Below, in pieces: positions 22,752 through 31,832 of a DNA stretch of 64,000 nucleotides. How positions within the stretch are numbered: position 1 is the first letter of the stretch; each line of letters begins with the position of its first letter. The notes beneath the pieces are model-generated. The model searched no databases, was not told where the DNA came from, and worked only from the letters and a program-made list of their open reading frames with translations. The DNA comes from Schizosaccharomyces osmophilus. Taxonomy: Eukaryota > Ascomycota > Schizosaccharomycetes > Schizosaccharomycetales > Schizosaccharomycetaceae. The stretch covers positions 833,501 through 897,500 of the forward strand of contig NC_079239.1 in the NCBI RefSeq assembly GCF_027921745.1. Reading direction: 5' to 3'. The translations under genes were made by a program, and so were the position numbers.

Positions 22752-23453
22752 AACTGGATCAGAATTTAATTGCTTGCTTAATGAATGAGATGCCTAATGA
22801 AATGTCAGTTTCATGAACAAAGAAGAACCCACTTAATGAAACGACGTAAACCGTAAATATTTTCTTTTCACTATTGTTTTTTCTTACGTTGGCATATGTA
22901 ATTTGTATGGATTGATTTACAATATCAAACGGAATCCTAAGCCATTTTCATTTGATAACCAATTTCATTGGAAAGAAGATGCCACACAAAGAGAAGTAAT
23001 CAAAGAACCGTTACGTTACACACATACAGACATGAAACAAACCTTCAAAAATATTCAAAGAAAAAACAATTATCTTTATATTTCCAAAAGGACCATGGAA
23101 GATCAATAAAGATTTTTTTTGTTTTATTTTTATTTTTATTATTTACTATTTATGTTTTGTTTATACTAGCAAAAGGCTCGGGTAAGGCACGGCTGTGAAT
23201 GTGAATGAGACGGGATGACACCATAGCTAACCTACGATTAACTAACCGAATGCGGAGAAATATGATTCAAAAAGTAGGTCATCCTGAGGTCAGGTATATG
23301 GAAACTAGGACTATATAAGAGAGACGAAACAAACAAGAATATCTTATATCAATTGCAGTTAAAATTCAAAGCATTCTTTACGTTGTTTTTCTTTTGAATC
23401 ATTTAATTTAAAAAAAACCAACCCTACCACATTCCTTACGGTTACAGAGCAAA
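22752..23453. other. Intergenic region before the I78-type gene
   Basis: This holds the mon2 3' flank and the promoter of the small gene that follows. A good TATA box (CTATATAAGA) lies at 23311-23320, about 140 bases before the start codon. Short open frames around 22903-23198 overlap each other in different frames and look random. Confidence 0.55.
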
Positions 23454-23934
23454 ATGAGTGCCGGTACAACAACTGAAAAGAAGATTCCTCCTCCTGTCGC
23501 TGAGTCAAAGCACGTTGGAAGACGCATGTTTGAGAACCAAAATGATCCCAGAAATGTATGTGTCACTAGTTTTGCTAGTCCTAGTCCTAGTCCTAGTCTT
23601 AGTATTTGTATTTGTATTTGTTGCTACAATTGTACTTGCCTTAGGACAGTTGCTAATCCATGTCTTTTTTAGACATATCCAAAAGAGGAACTTCCTGAAT
23701 CCTACAGAGTCTTGCCTCCTGGAACATTCAGTACAATGGACTATCGTGATGAGAGGTAAGTTTAACAGCGCTCCACACAAAAGGACACAGAGAAGCAAAA
23801 ATACGTTTAAATTGATGTGAAAAATTTGAAGTTGAAGTGTTTGAAGAATGGAACGGATGACTAACGTCTTTTGTTTTAGAGTCAACTTTCACACCGATGC
23901 AGATGGTACTATTACCTATGTAACTCGGGGTTAA
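23454..23934 (+). CDS. Small I78-family peptidase-inhibitor-like protein, three exons
   Basis: Exons 23454-23555, 23673-23755 and 23880-23934 join in frame to 79 residues. The C-terminal part, YRVLPPGTFSTMDYRDERV then DADGTITYV, follows the I78 inhibitor pattern (RVL-PG-TMDY-RLN-D-G-I), as in the Aspergillus elastase inhibitor AFUEI. There is no signal peptide and no cysteine, so it is probably cytosolic and lacks the disulfide seen in secreted members. It may restrain an intracellular or vacuolar peptidase, but the target is unknown. The introns (117 and 124 bases) have GTATGT/GTAAGT donors and TTTAG acceptors. It converges on the LAMTOR5-like gene. I do not recall a named fission-yeast counterpart. 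Confidence 0.8.
23575..23620 (+). repeat. Two adjacent hexamer arrays inside an intron
   Basis: Inside intron 1 of the I78-type gene are four exact copies of CTAGTC (23575-23598) and, four bases later, three copies of TATTTG (23603-23620). They resemble young microsatellites and do not touch the splice sites. Confidence 0.85.
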
Positions 23935-24244
23935 GAAGAGCAGTGTCATGCTATATGTCTTTTGATGAAAGAAATCTAGTCGTTATGAGATTTGTAATGA
24001 AATAAGTTTAAGATAAATCATGCTTTCATCTGTATTTTTCTTGTAAAGAATTGTAAAAAAACCTATAAAGGATAGGAAAGGGGAGTGACGATAGTACTGG
24101 AACATGCTCAATAGGTGTGAAAGCGTAAGAAACAGAGTCTTTCCTTGGAAAAAAACTGGAACAAAGCAAAGAAAGGGCGGTTGCTTTGAAAAAAACCAAA
24201 AGGAAACACAAAAGGGATTGCCTAGTTGTCGATTTCTCAATTCT

Positions 24245-24687
24245 TCAAGGATTGCGATATGCTAAGCCAAGAACATAGGATTCTTTTTCATGCACTAAGA
24301 TTCTCTTGTTTGTTTTAGGAATGTACAAGACTTCCGAAGGAACTGAATTCGTCCATTCACAGACGAGCCGTTCTTCTTCTGGTGAGATTGTCCCAGCGAC
24401 TATATAGCAGAGGATGAATTAGCTTTTTGTTCAAAGAAAGTATGTACATGGAGGGAATCCTCTTGGATACACATGATTTTGGATCGATTGTTCCGAGAGG
24501 AAACAAGAGCATTTCATTCTACATACCTGCAACGGCAAGGCCATTTCTAGTCAACACAGCTCCGGAGAATTTCTCATTTACACTAGAATCATAGTTAGTT
24601 TTCCTAAACCTTTGGGCCTGCGCAATAGAATAGACTACAAACTTGAACTTACCACTTGTTGAGTTCTTGAACCAAGTTTCCCTCCAT
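24245..24687 (-). CDS. LAMTOR5/HBXIP-like Ragulator subunit, three exons
   Basis: Exons on the minus strand are 24687-24653, 24603-24527 and 24399-24245, giving 88 residues; human LAMTOR5 has 91. The ends and core align by eye with LAMTOR5: MEGNLVQELN (human MEATLEQHLE), GLAVAVAGTISPEEERL (human GLNLGCRGTLSDEHAGV) and NKRILVHEKESYVLGLAY (human NGNIMIQKHDGITVAVHK). This predicts a roadblock/LC7-like fold. Ragulator anchors Rag GTPases on the vacuole and tunes TORC1. Introns are 49 and 127 bases, with GTAAGT and GTATGT donors; the second has a CTAAT branch-like site. The acceptor of exon 2 could alternatively be an AAG twelve or so bases earlier, changing only a few residues. The S. pombe Ragulator subunits I know are Lam1-Lam4. 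Confidence 0.78.
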
Positions 24688-25596
24688 CCTGGTGGTTGAA
24701 ACAATCAAAAAAGTGAAAAAAACGAAAAAAGAAAAGACGAAATGATTACTAACAATCAATGAATGGCATGAAACGAAGGAAAACGATCAAAGTCACTTGG
24801 GTTTTGTAAGGACGAACGAGAGTTGAAACGAGATCTTCCTGGGTTTCGGTATGTAGCTATAACGGAACGATTTGAAACCAAGCTATGAAATTTGCAGTTG
24901 TTGTTGTAATTGTTTTTACGATGAAATGTGTTTATGATCTGCTTGTTCTATTTGTTTGCTGAATAGAATAGGCAATTCTTTTGTTTTCACTCATGTAGTC
25001 ATGTTCACAGAGAACAACAACAAAAAGTAGGAGAATAGCAAAACGGAAGAGAAAACAAAGTCATTTGTAGTATGTATATAGCTGAACATAAAAAAAAAAT
25101 TAAAAAATAAACATGAATCTCAACTCAAAAGGCAAGTTTCATCAGTGGATGCTTTCACTTGGACGCGATGTTACATCAAGACTGTAATTGCTAGTACTAG
25201 AAATTCATAAATAAAGGTTCATCTGTTGACATTTTGTTAAAACAGTCGACAAGAGCATTCGTTCTATACGATTGATCATACTAGTCGACATTCGGATTCA
25301 AGAACAGTATATCAATCAACGCGCTTTGCTGGTCTGTCGCATAAAGCAAAACAACTATAATAAGAGGCTCGTTGAGAGTCATTGTTTCAATTCAAATCGA
25401 ACCTTCCAACAAATCTACCATAAAATTGATTCAAACAATCAAGCCAATGGAACCAATCCTCAAGACGAGTGTTTCAAGAGTTGCAAAGCAGATATTTACA
25501 TTTTTTCATAATCTTTATAGTAAGTTTCTTGCTTGATAATACCAAGCAAGGAAAATAATTTTATTTTACTTTATTTTACTATTATTTTTTATTTAC
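24688..25596. other. Intergenic region upstream of the LAMTOR5-like gene
   Basis: About 0.9 kb of AT-rich sequence with A/T tracts and a TTATTTTACT-type repeat near 25560-25590. An open frame at 25272-25511 has no recognisable motif and biased, random-looking composition. Nothing else could be supported. Confidence 0.5.
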
Positions 25597-25954
25597 TTAT
25601 TTAAAGCAGGTACAGATGCGATATTTCGTCTCGTGCGGATTCTTTTTTGTGGAAAAAAGACCAACTCTATGAGACTGAAGAAAATGACTATCAAGTCGAA
25701 GAAGTCCGAATCGAAATGTTCAGCAAAAAAACATACATGGATTGTAACTTTTGACACGTACTACTCTACTCGTAAACAAAAAAGTTATGAGGGAAATAAT
25801 TACTGTTTTCATCCATAAGAATATTTTATTAATTCGTTCATATTGTATCTTAACTTACCATAGTTCCTGTACAAAGATACTTGGAGCCGAGCGAAAGAGA
25901 AAAAGCTGCAACTTCATCGCCAAAGAATAAGAGTTCTGCGCTGCTTTTCCACAT
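25597..25954 (-). CDS. Unrecognised spliced small ORF (71 residues), candidate gene
   Basis: I do not recognise this. ATG at 25954 opens a 32-codon exon (25954-25859) reading MWKSSAELLFFGDEVAAF and onward, stopped exactly at a GTAAGT donor. Using the CATAAC branch and TAG acceptor gives exon 2 (25765-25737); a GTATGT donor and TAG acceptor give exon 3 (25687-25597) ending in TAA. Phases agree and the introns (93 and 49 bases) are of normal size. Without splicing the frame ends two codons after exon 1. The odd point is location: the ATG is only 23 bases past the ayr1 stop on the same strand, leaving no room for a separate promoter. It may be a second cistron, an ayr1 3' UTR feature, or chance. 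Confidence 0.33.
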
Positions 25955-25977
25955 GATACATCACCACCGCGGGACAT

Positions 25978-26865
25978 TTAATCGAGATCGACAGAGGCTT
26001 CGGCTGGTAATTTCGCAGCAAGACTCAAAATTGGAGTAAATACCTCCACGGGAAAGAAAGACGCCATACGAACAGTCTGAGAATGTTGGCCTGCCCAGAG
26101 CTGAGCAGGAAGAACTCCTTTCCTAAACAGTTGGTACCAATGGCCCCTCGCCACCACCTTCCCATATACTTCTTCTGCATACTGTTTCGGCGTTACAGTA
26201 GCTTTGTCCGCCGGCCTGTCAGCAGACAAAAGTTGGTCTCTGTACGGATAGTATATTGAGTTTTCTGAAAAGGTATTCTCGTCTAAACTTGAATCCTCTT
26301 TCTCAAAGATACCCGTTGAGATTAATCCTGTCATAACGCTCGTCACTTGCACTCCGAAAGGAGCTAGTTCAACGCGGAGGGTGTTGGCATAGGATAACAA
26401 GGCTGCCTTGGACGCATTATAAGAAGAACTAAACACGAATGGTACATAGGAAACAAGTGAATTCGTGTGCACAATGGTTCCTTTGGCCCGAATTAACTGT
26501 TTTTGAAACGCCGTGTTCGTTCGCATAGGTCCATACAAATTGACCTCCATTAGCTTGTGTACTTTAGGAATTTCAAGGTCAATGGCTGCTGCTACTATAG
26601 AGATTCCAGCGTTGTTGATCAGATAGTCTAATTTCCCTCCCGTTTCACTTCGCACTACTTTCTCTGCTTCACAAACTGACGTCGTATCTGTAACATCCAT
26701 TAGAATGGTACGAATACCCATCTCCTCGAGATTGCGCATGGTTTCAAGTTTGCGCGAAGTAGCAAAGACCTTGAAACCTTGTTTGTGAAACTCAATTGCC
26801 AATGCATTTCCTATCCCTCTTTCACTGCATCCTGTTATAAGGACATACTTTGTATCCTTCATCAT
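25978..26865 (-). CDS. ayr1: NADPH-dependent 1-acyldihydroxyacetone-phosphate reductase (SDR family)
   Basis: 295 residues, single exon, ATG at 26865. It is a classical short-chain dehydrogenase: TGCSERGIG cofactor loop near residue 11, NNAG near residue 87, catalytic Ser in SYVPFVFSSS and the YNASK Tyr-Lys pair. Ayr1 reduces acyl-DHAP to lysophosphatidic acid in lipid-droplet/ER lipid synthesis. Length and position (before eng2) agree with S. pombe ayr1. SDR specificity cannot be proved from motifs; position is the main reason for the name. Confidence 0.85.
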   Translation of the reverse strand: MMKDTKYVLITGCSERGIGNALAIEFHKQGFKVFATSRKLETMRNLEEMGIRTILMDVTDTTSVCEAEKVVRSETGGKLDYLINNAGISIVAAAIDLEIPKVHKLMEVNLYGPMRTNTAFQKQLIRAKGTIVHTNSLVSYVPFVFSSSYNASKAALLSYANTLRVELAPFGVQVTSVMTGLISTGIFEKEDSSLDENTFSENSIYYPYRDQLLSADRPADKATVTPKQYAEEVYGKVVARGHWYQLFRKGVLPAQLWAGQHSQTVRMASFFPVEVFTPILSLAAKLPAEASVDLD

Positions 26866-27078
26866 GAATTACGTCCTTTATAAATTGTTGTTAATGTTAA
26901 GTCAGATCCTCGCTAAGTCAATCAAGGAAGCGAATTCTTAAGGAAAAGGTCCCAAGGTCCAATTCTTCTCTTGAACATCAAAAAGAGCACTTTTTTGTTA
27001 AATGCAGCTTCAACTTGCCATTTCTGATCATGTCCCTTTTCTTGTTTCTTGAAATGTCCACTTCTCACGCTGCTCCAT

Positions 27079-27089
27079 GTAAACAAACA
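27079..27089 (+). promoter_or_regulatory. FLEX-type forkhead (Mei4) site, eng2 promoter
   Basis: GTAAACAAACA followed by AA matches all 13 positions of the Mei4 consensus. It lies 507 bases upstream of the eng2 ATG. Eng2 is known in S. pombe to dissolve the ascus wall, a late meiotic role, so Mei4 control is a natural inference. Confidence 0.6.
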
Positions 27090-27188
27090 AAAACGGAATC
27101 TCCTCTTTATTTGTTTATATTTTGGATTTCCAATATGGATTATCCCTTAAAGATTGGTCGTTCAGTCGGACATAAAGCGATCATTCCA

Positions 27189-27199
27189 TGTTTGTTTAT
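27189..27199 (-). promoter_or_regulatory. Second FLEX-like forkhead site, eng2 promoter
   Basis: Minus-strand reading ATAAACAAACA differs from the FLEX core in one base. A weaker ATAAACAAA lies at 27110-27118. Three sites within 120 bases support real forkhead control. Confidence 0.45.
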
Positions 27200-27595
27200 A
27201 TGGTTTGTCATTACGTATACAGCAATCCATTTGGTTATATAAATGACCGTGAATCTACTTTTTTTAACCAGAGCCAACCTTCTCCTTTCTTTTGAGCTTT
27301 CATTACTTTTATTTGGATTTCCTTCAACAAACAAGTCTTCATTTCGAAATCGTTCAATTCACTATTCCAACAAGATATTTGATTGTGTAGTAATTGTATT
27401 CCGAATTCAAGATATTTGTTAAAGGAATCATCCTTTCTTTTCACCGAGTTCTTCCCAAACTCGACAGCAGCTTTTGTCATCAACCATATCTTATTGATTC
27501 CGCCCTTAGGAACCAATACTAAAAAGCATTTATATATCCTCCATAATCTTTTTGATAAAAAAACCTTCTTTTAAAATACCTTTTTGAATTCAACA

Positions 27596-29716
27596 ATGAG
27601 TGTCTTGTCGCCTATTGCTACTGGCGCTCCTAGTTCCACCTTCCCTCAGATTGATCATCCTTTACAACCCAAGGGAATTTCCGTCTCTGATAAACCCATC
27701 CAAACTAACAAATACTATGGTAACTTTTTCTTGGAAGACCAAAAGTTTCCAAACTTTTCTCAACCATACTCGTTGACATGGCGGAACAAGGATGATAACT
27801 TTTCTGGTATGGGAATCAGTCAGACTGATGCTGACCAGTATACTTACGGACCTGATGCTAGCAAGGATCCAGTTGAGTTCTACATCAATCCCGCAGGACT
27901 GTTCTCAATAATCGTTTCTGCAGATGAATTTTCTTCCGGAAACACCCTTTCCGCTACTGATTCTCGCCATTTTTCCGTTCAAGTTACCCTTGAGCCCTCT
28001 GAATCAAACTCTGGAAGCATTACCTTTCCCATTGTTACCGGAAGTGCATTCATCAGTTCCATCTACAAGAATTTGACACCTGTCTTCAACTCCACCATTT
28101 CCGTCAAGTCCCTCGAGAAGAGCGACTTCAGTGGTGGTTCCAAATACAAGGTAACTTTGAACGATAACAAGCTTTGGCTCATTTATGCGTTCCCTTCTGA
28201 CTCTAGCTCCTTCGATTTGAAACAAGATAGCAACAGCAAGTTGACTGCCTCGTCTAAATTTAACGGACTTGTTCAAGTCTGCAAAGTTCCCAATGCTAGT
28301 GTCAGTGACGGTTCCGGTGAGAAAACTTTTGATCAGTATGCTGGTGTTTATGCCACTGGCATCACTTTGAGTGCTAATGTTTCCAACAATACTGGTGAAT
28401 ACTGGTTTAGCTTTGACAAGGCTGGTGACAAATCCAAGAGCCCACTAGTTTATGCTCTTCCTCACCATCAAAGTACCTTTGGTTCTGATACTCAAGGAGC
28501 CAAAACGGGTATGGCTCTACAGAGCACTGTCATGGGTGTTATGATTGCTTATGCTGCAGACAAGTGGCATTTGGTGGAAGACAACCTCCCAACAGATGTT
28601 GAGTTTGTCCCACTTCCTTGGAATGGAGGGAAATCGAACTACTCTGATCAAACTTTGAATGCTATCAGGTCGGCCTGCGAAAATGACATAAAGTTTGATG
28701 TCGTGACGGCCTCAGATACAAATAGTATGTATGCATCTGGTAAAATCTTGGCAAAATACGCACAAGTTTGCTTGGTGGCCTCCAAGATTTTGAAGGACGA
28801 CAACTTGACGAATACTGGTCGTGAAAAGTTGCAGCAAGCCCTTCAAAAATTTGTCGATAACAAAGAACAGTTCCCTCTTAACTTTGATAAAACTTACAAG
28901 GGTCTCATTAGTACCGCTGGTCTCAAGGAACCTCTTGCTGACTACGGTAATACTTACTACAATGACCACCATTTCCACTATGGCTATCACATTTATGCAA
29001 TGGCTGTAGCTGGATCGTTGAATTCTGGTTGGATTAAGGATCCTCAAACTGACTTTGTCAATGATCTGATCCGTGATGCATCAAATCCTGTGGAAGATGA
29101 TGAATACTTCCCATTCTTCAGATCCTTCGATTGGTTTGCTGGCCACTCTTGGTCTAAGGGTTTGTTTGCAAGTGGTGATGGTAAAGATGAAGAGTCAACC
29201 TCTGAAGACTACAACTTTTACTACGCTATGAAGCTCTGGGGATTGGTTAAAAACAACAACAACATTATCAATCTAGCAAATTTGATGCTGGGAATTATCA
29301 GAACTAGCATGAATGCTTACATATATATCACCCCTAAAAATACTATCCAACCCAAAAAGATTCGTGGTAATTATTGTGCAGGAATCACCTTTATGAACAA
29401 GGTTGACTATACTACCTACTTCGGTACCGATGAGTACTTAAAACAAGGAATCCACATGATTCCAATCACACCAATTAGTGGATATGTTCGTACTCCTTCA
29501 TATGTGAAGGCAAGCTGGGATGCTAAAATCGCTCCAATTATAAATAACTTTTCGAACAATTGGACCGGTATTGTTTATTCCAATTATTCTATTACCGATC
29601 CAACTGCTGCCTGGAAGGAATTTACTTCGGACAACTTTAAGGACGAGAATATCGACGAAGGTGCTTCAAGGACATGGTATTTGGCATTGGCAGCTGGTAT
29701 GGGTGCTACTCCTTAA
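27596..29716 (+). CDS. eng2: Endo-1,3-beta-glucanase, GH81 family
   Basis: 706 residues from ATG 27596, equal to the length I recall for S. pombe Eng2; the open frame extends four codons upstream but only this ATG fits. GH81 hallmarks are NDHHFHYGYHIYAMAV (catalytic Asp region) and DEESTSEDYNFYYAMKLWG, where the two Glu of ESTSED are the usual acid/base pair. There is no signal peptide, as in S. pombe Eng2, which acts from inside the ascus to break down its wall. Upstream forkhead sites fit sporulation expression. Confidence 0.96.
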   Translation: MSVLSPIATGAPSSTFPQIDHPLQPKGISVSDKPIQTNKYYGNFFLEDQKFPNFSQPYSLTWRNKDDNFSGMGISQTDADQYTYGPDASKDPVEFYINPAGLFSIIVSADEFSSGNTLSATDSRHFSVQVTLEPSESNSGSITFPIVTGSAFISSIYKNLTPVFNSTISVKSLEKSDFSGGSKYKVTLNDNKLWLIYAFPSDSSSFDLKQDSNSKLTASSKFNGLVQVCKVPNASVSDGSGEKTFDQYAGVYATGITLSANVSNNTGEYWFSFDKAGDKSKSPLVYALPHHQSTFGSDTQGAKTGMALQSTVMGVMIAYAADKWHLVEDNLPTDVEFVPLPWNGGKSNYSDQTLNAIRSACENDIKFDVVTASDTNSMYASGKILAKYAQVCLVASKILKDDNLTNTGREKLQQALQKFVDNKEQFPLNFDKTYKGLISTAGLKEPLADYGNTYYNDHHFHYGYHIYAMAVAGSLNSGWIKDPQTDFVNDLIRDASNPVEDDEYFPFFRSFDWFAGHSWSKGLFASGDGKDEESTSEDYNFYYAMKLWGLVKNNNNIINLANLMLGIIRTSMNAYIYITPKNTIQPKKIRGNYCAGITFMNKVDYTTYFGTDEYLKQGIHMIPITPISGYVRTPSYVKASWDAKIAPIINNFSNNWTGIVYSNYSITDPTAAWKEFTSDNFKDENIDEGASRTWYLALAAGMGATP

Positions 29717-30193
29717 AGTGGCGCCTGTGCTACGAAGAGACGTTTAACTTGAATGAAAGTAATGAAAGAAAGGACTGTTATCAACAGGAAGGCTCAGCAC
29801 TCTCTTAACTGAGAATGCTTTTATGACAAACCGCTAAGGATTAGTCTAAATGAATTTACATGCTAATTGTTACGGCAAATTTGGCAGTTTTAACACAACA
29901 TTGAGGATTTAGGCATGACTGTAAACCTTTTATTCCATTCTTGTAATTTTTTCTAAAAATATAAAATAAATGTAGTAGTAACGAAATTACAGGTACTTTA
30001 AGGTAAGTTTTGAAGGATCCTTTGCTAGCTGTTAAGTAGATGATGCCGAAGTAGGCATTGCACTATACATAAGCGTAGATCAAGAGTGATATTATACTTA
30101 AGTAAGCGGTCCAAATACCAAAGTAACTTTTTACAGAATTTGTGTAAAGAAGAGATCAAAAAAAGATTTTAATACCGCTTTTCAGTGACGGCA
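29717..30193. other. Intergenic region eng2-arp42
   Basis: This contains the eng2 3' flank (with AT-rich processing-type sequence near 29940-29990) and the arp42 promoter. No other gene or RNA seen. Confidence 0.5.
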
Positions 30194-31555
30194 ATGAGTA
30201 GGAATTCTGCTAATCTTGGTAAGAAACCTTAGAAGCGATTTGTCCAAGTTTTCGTTATTAATGGAAGGAAAAGCTAACAAACATGTTTATTAGTCGAGAT
30301 TCCGGCCTTGGTTATAGATCCTGGAACATGTTCGACACGCTTTGGTTTTGCTGGTGAAGAAACACCTGAGGTTATACTCCCATCTAAGTACGGTGTTTTG
30401 CAAGGAAGCAATGGAGATAGAAAAAATATTATAGACGAGTTACAGATTCATGCACCCATCCCTGGTATGGAGATTACCAACGGTACAAACGATGGGATAA
30501 TTCAAGATTGGGAGTCTACATTACAAATATGGAATAAAGGACTGAAAAACAAATTAAAAGTTGACCCAACGGAGTATGCCATGATGATTACAGAACCGAG
30601 CTGGAATACTCAAGCTGTTCGTCAACAGACGATGGAAGCAGTATTTGAACAGCTTCAGGCACCTGCGTTTTATCTAACCAAACAAGCTGTTTGTGCTGCT
30701 TTTGCAAGTAATAAAGCAACGGCTTTGATTGTTGACCTTGGCACTGATAATGCCACTGTAACACCTGTTGTCGATGGCATTGCTGTGCGAAAAGGCATCG
30801 TAAAGCAACTTGTTGCTGGAAATTTTTTGAATGCAAATATCAAAAGTTTATTCTCTAAAATGAACATAAACGCTGTACCTCACTATCAGGTAGCCAGGAA
30901 ATCAATCGTTATTGAATCTTCCAGACCCGGAAATGCAGAAGAGGTGAAGCCAGCAGTTTTCTATGATCCGATTGACGGTTTAACAGATTCCTATAAAGAG
31001 TTTAAAAATAAACGAATAGTTGAAGAATGGAAAGAAAGCGTCCTGGAGACGTTAGAAACTCCATTTGATGAATTTAAAGCATCCACAAAGAACCCCAAGC
31101 ATTTTGAGTTTCCCGATGGCTCAAACTATCAATTTGGCGTCGACCGATTTCGTGTTGGTGAAATCTTGCTTAACCCTAGCTTTGCTTCTAATGATTCCTC
31201 TGAAAGTACCCCTCCGGAAAATGCTGTTGGGCTTCACAACCTGGTGTACCAAAGCATTGTCGCATGCGAAAGCGAGTTACGGTCACAGTTATTTAATAAT
31301 ATTGTTTTAACGGGTGGTACTTCACTCATACCTGGTCTTACAGAGAGACTACAAGGTGAGCTTCAAAGACTAGCTCCGGGAAACCGAGTCAATGTACACA
31401 CTAGCGGAGATTCTACTTATCGAAGTAATGCTTCATGGCTGGGAGGCTCTATTCTGGCGAGTCTCGATAACTTTCAACATCTATGGGTTTCAAAACAAGA
31501 GTACGATGAAGTGGGAGTAGATAGAGCTTTGTTTGTAGAAAAAAGATGCAAGTAG
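30194..31555 (+). CDS. arp42: Actin-related protein of SWI/SNF and RSC complexes
   Basis: Exon 1 is 30194-30218 (ATG plus MSRNSANL) and exon 2 is 30294-31555, with a 75-base intron (GTAAGA donor, GCTAAC branch, TAG acceptor); total 428 residues. The actin fold is seen in LVIDPGTCSTRFGFAGEETP (phosphate 1 loop), ALIVDLGTDNATVTPV (phosphate 2) and NNIVLTGGTSLIPGLTERL (adenosine loop). Arp42 is shared by the fission-yeast SWI/SNF and RSC chromatin remodellers with Arp9. Length is close to the roughly 424 residues I recall. Divergence from true actin in loop regions excludes act1. Confidence 0.9.
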
Positions 31556-31832
31556 GAATTATAGAATTCTGCAAAACAGAAGAAAAATGCTTTTCAAATA
31601 TCTTCTACGATAATAATATTCGTTCATTCATTTTTCTGTTAGCTATACAATTTAAATAAATGCTGTAAAGTAGTAGTATACTTATTCTCTCTTTATTTCT
31701 CGTATCGGAGTCTCACCGCTATAGACGATACAAAGAAAAGTAATAGGAATAATGAACCTAAAGAATATGAATTATTAAATGGAGTAACACACGGATATAA
31801 GTACAACGAACGAAAAAGGCAATGGCTCCTTA

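Larger units (their letters stand above)
26866..27595. promoter_or_regulatory. Divergent ayr1/eng2 promoter region
   Basis: 730 bases between divergent starts. It carries a cluster of three forkhead-type sites at 27079-27089, 27110-27118 and 27189-27199. An open frame from about 27030 to 27242 codes a hydrophobic stretch but overlaps these sites and has no family resemblance, so I treat it as chance. Confidence 0.6.

Noticed and set aside
25272-25511. 79-residue frame on the plus strand
   Set aside because: No motif, no splice continuation that improves it, and composition like the surrounding intergenic DNA.
27015-27242. Hydrophobic 70-residue frame before eng2
   Set aside because: It overlaps three forkhead sites, has no conserved pattern and would need its own promoter in the eng2 upstream region. 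T-rich DNA codes such peptides by chance.
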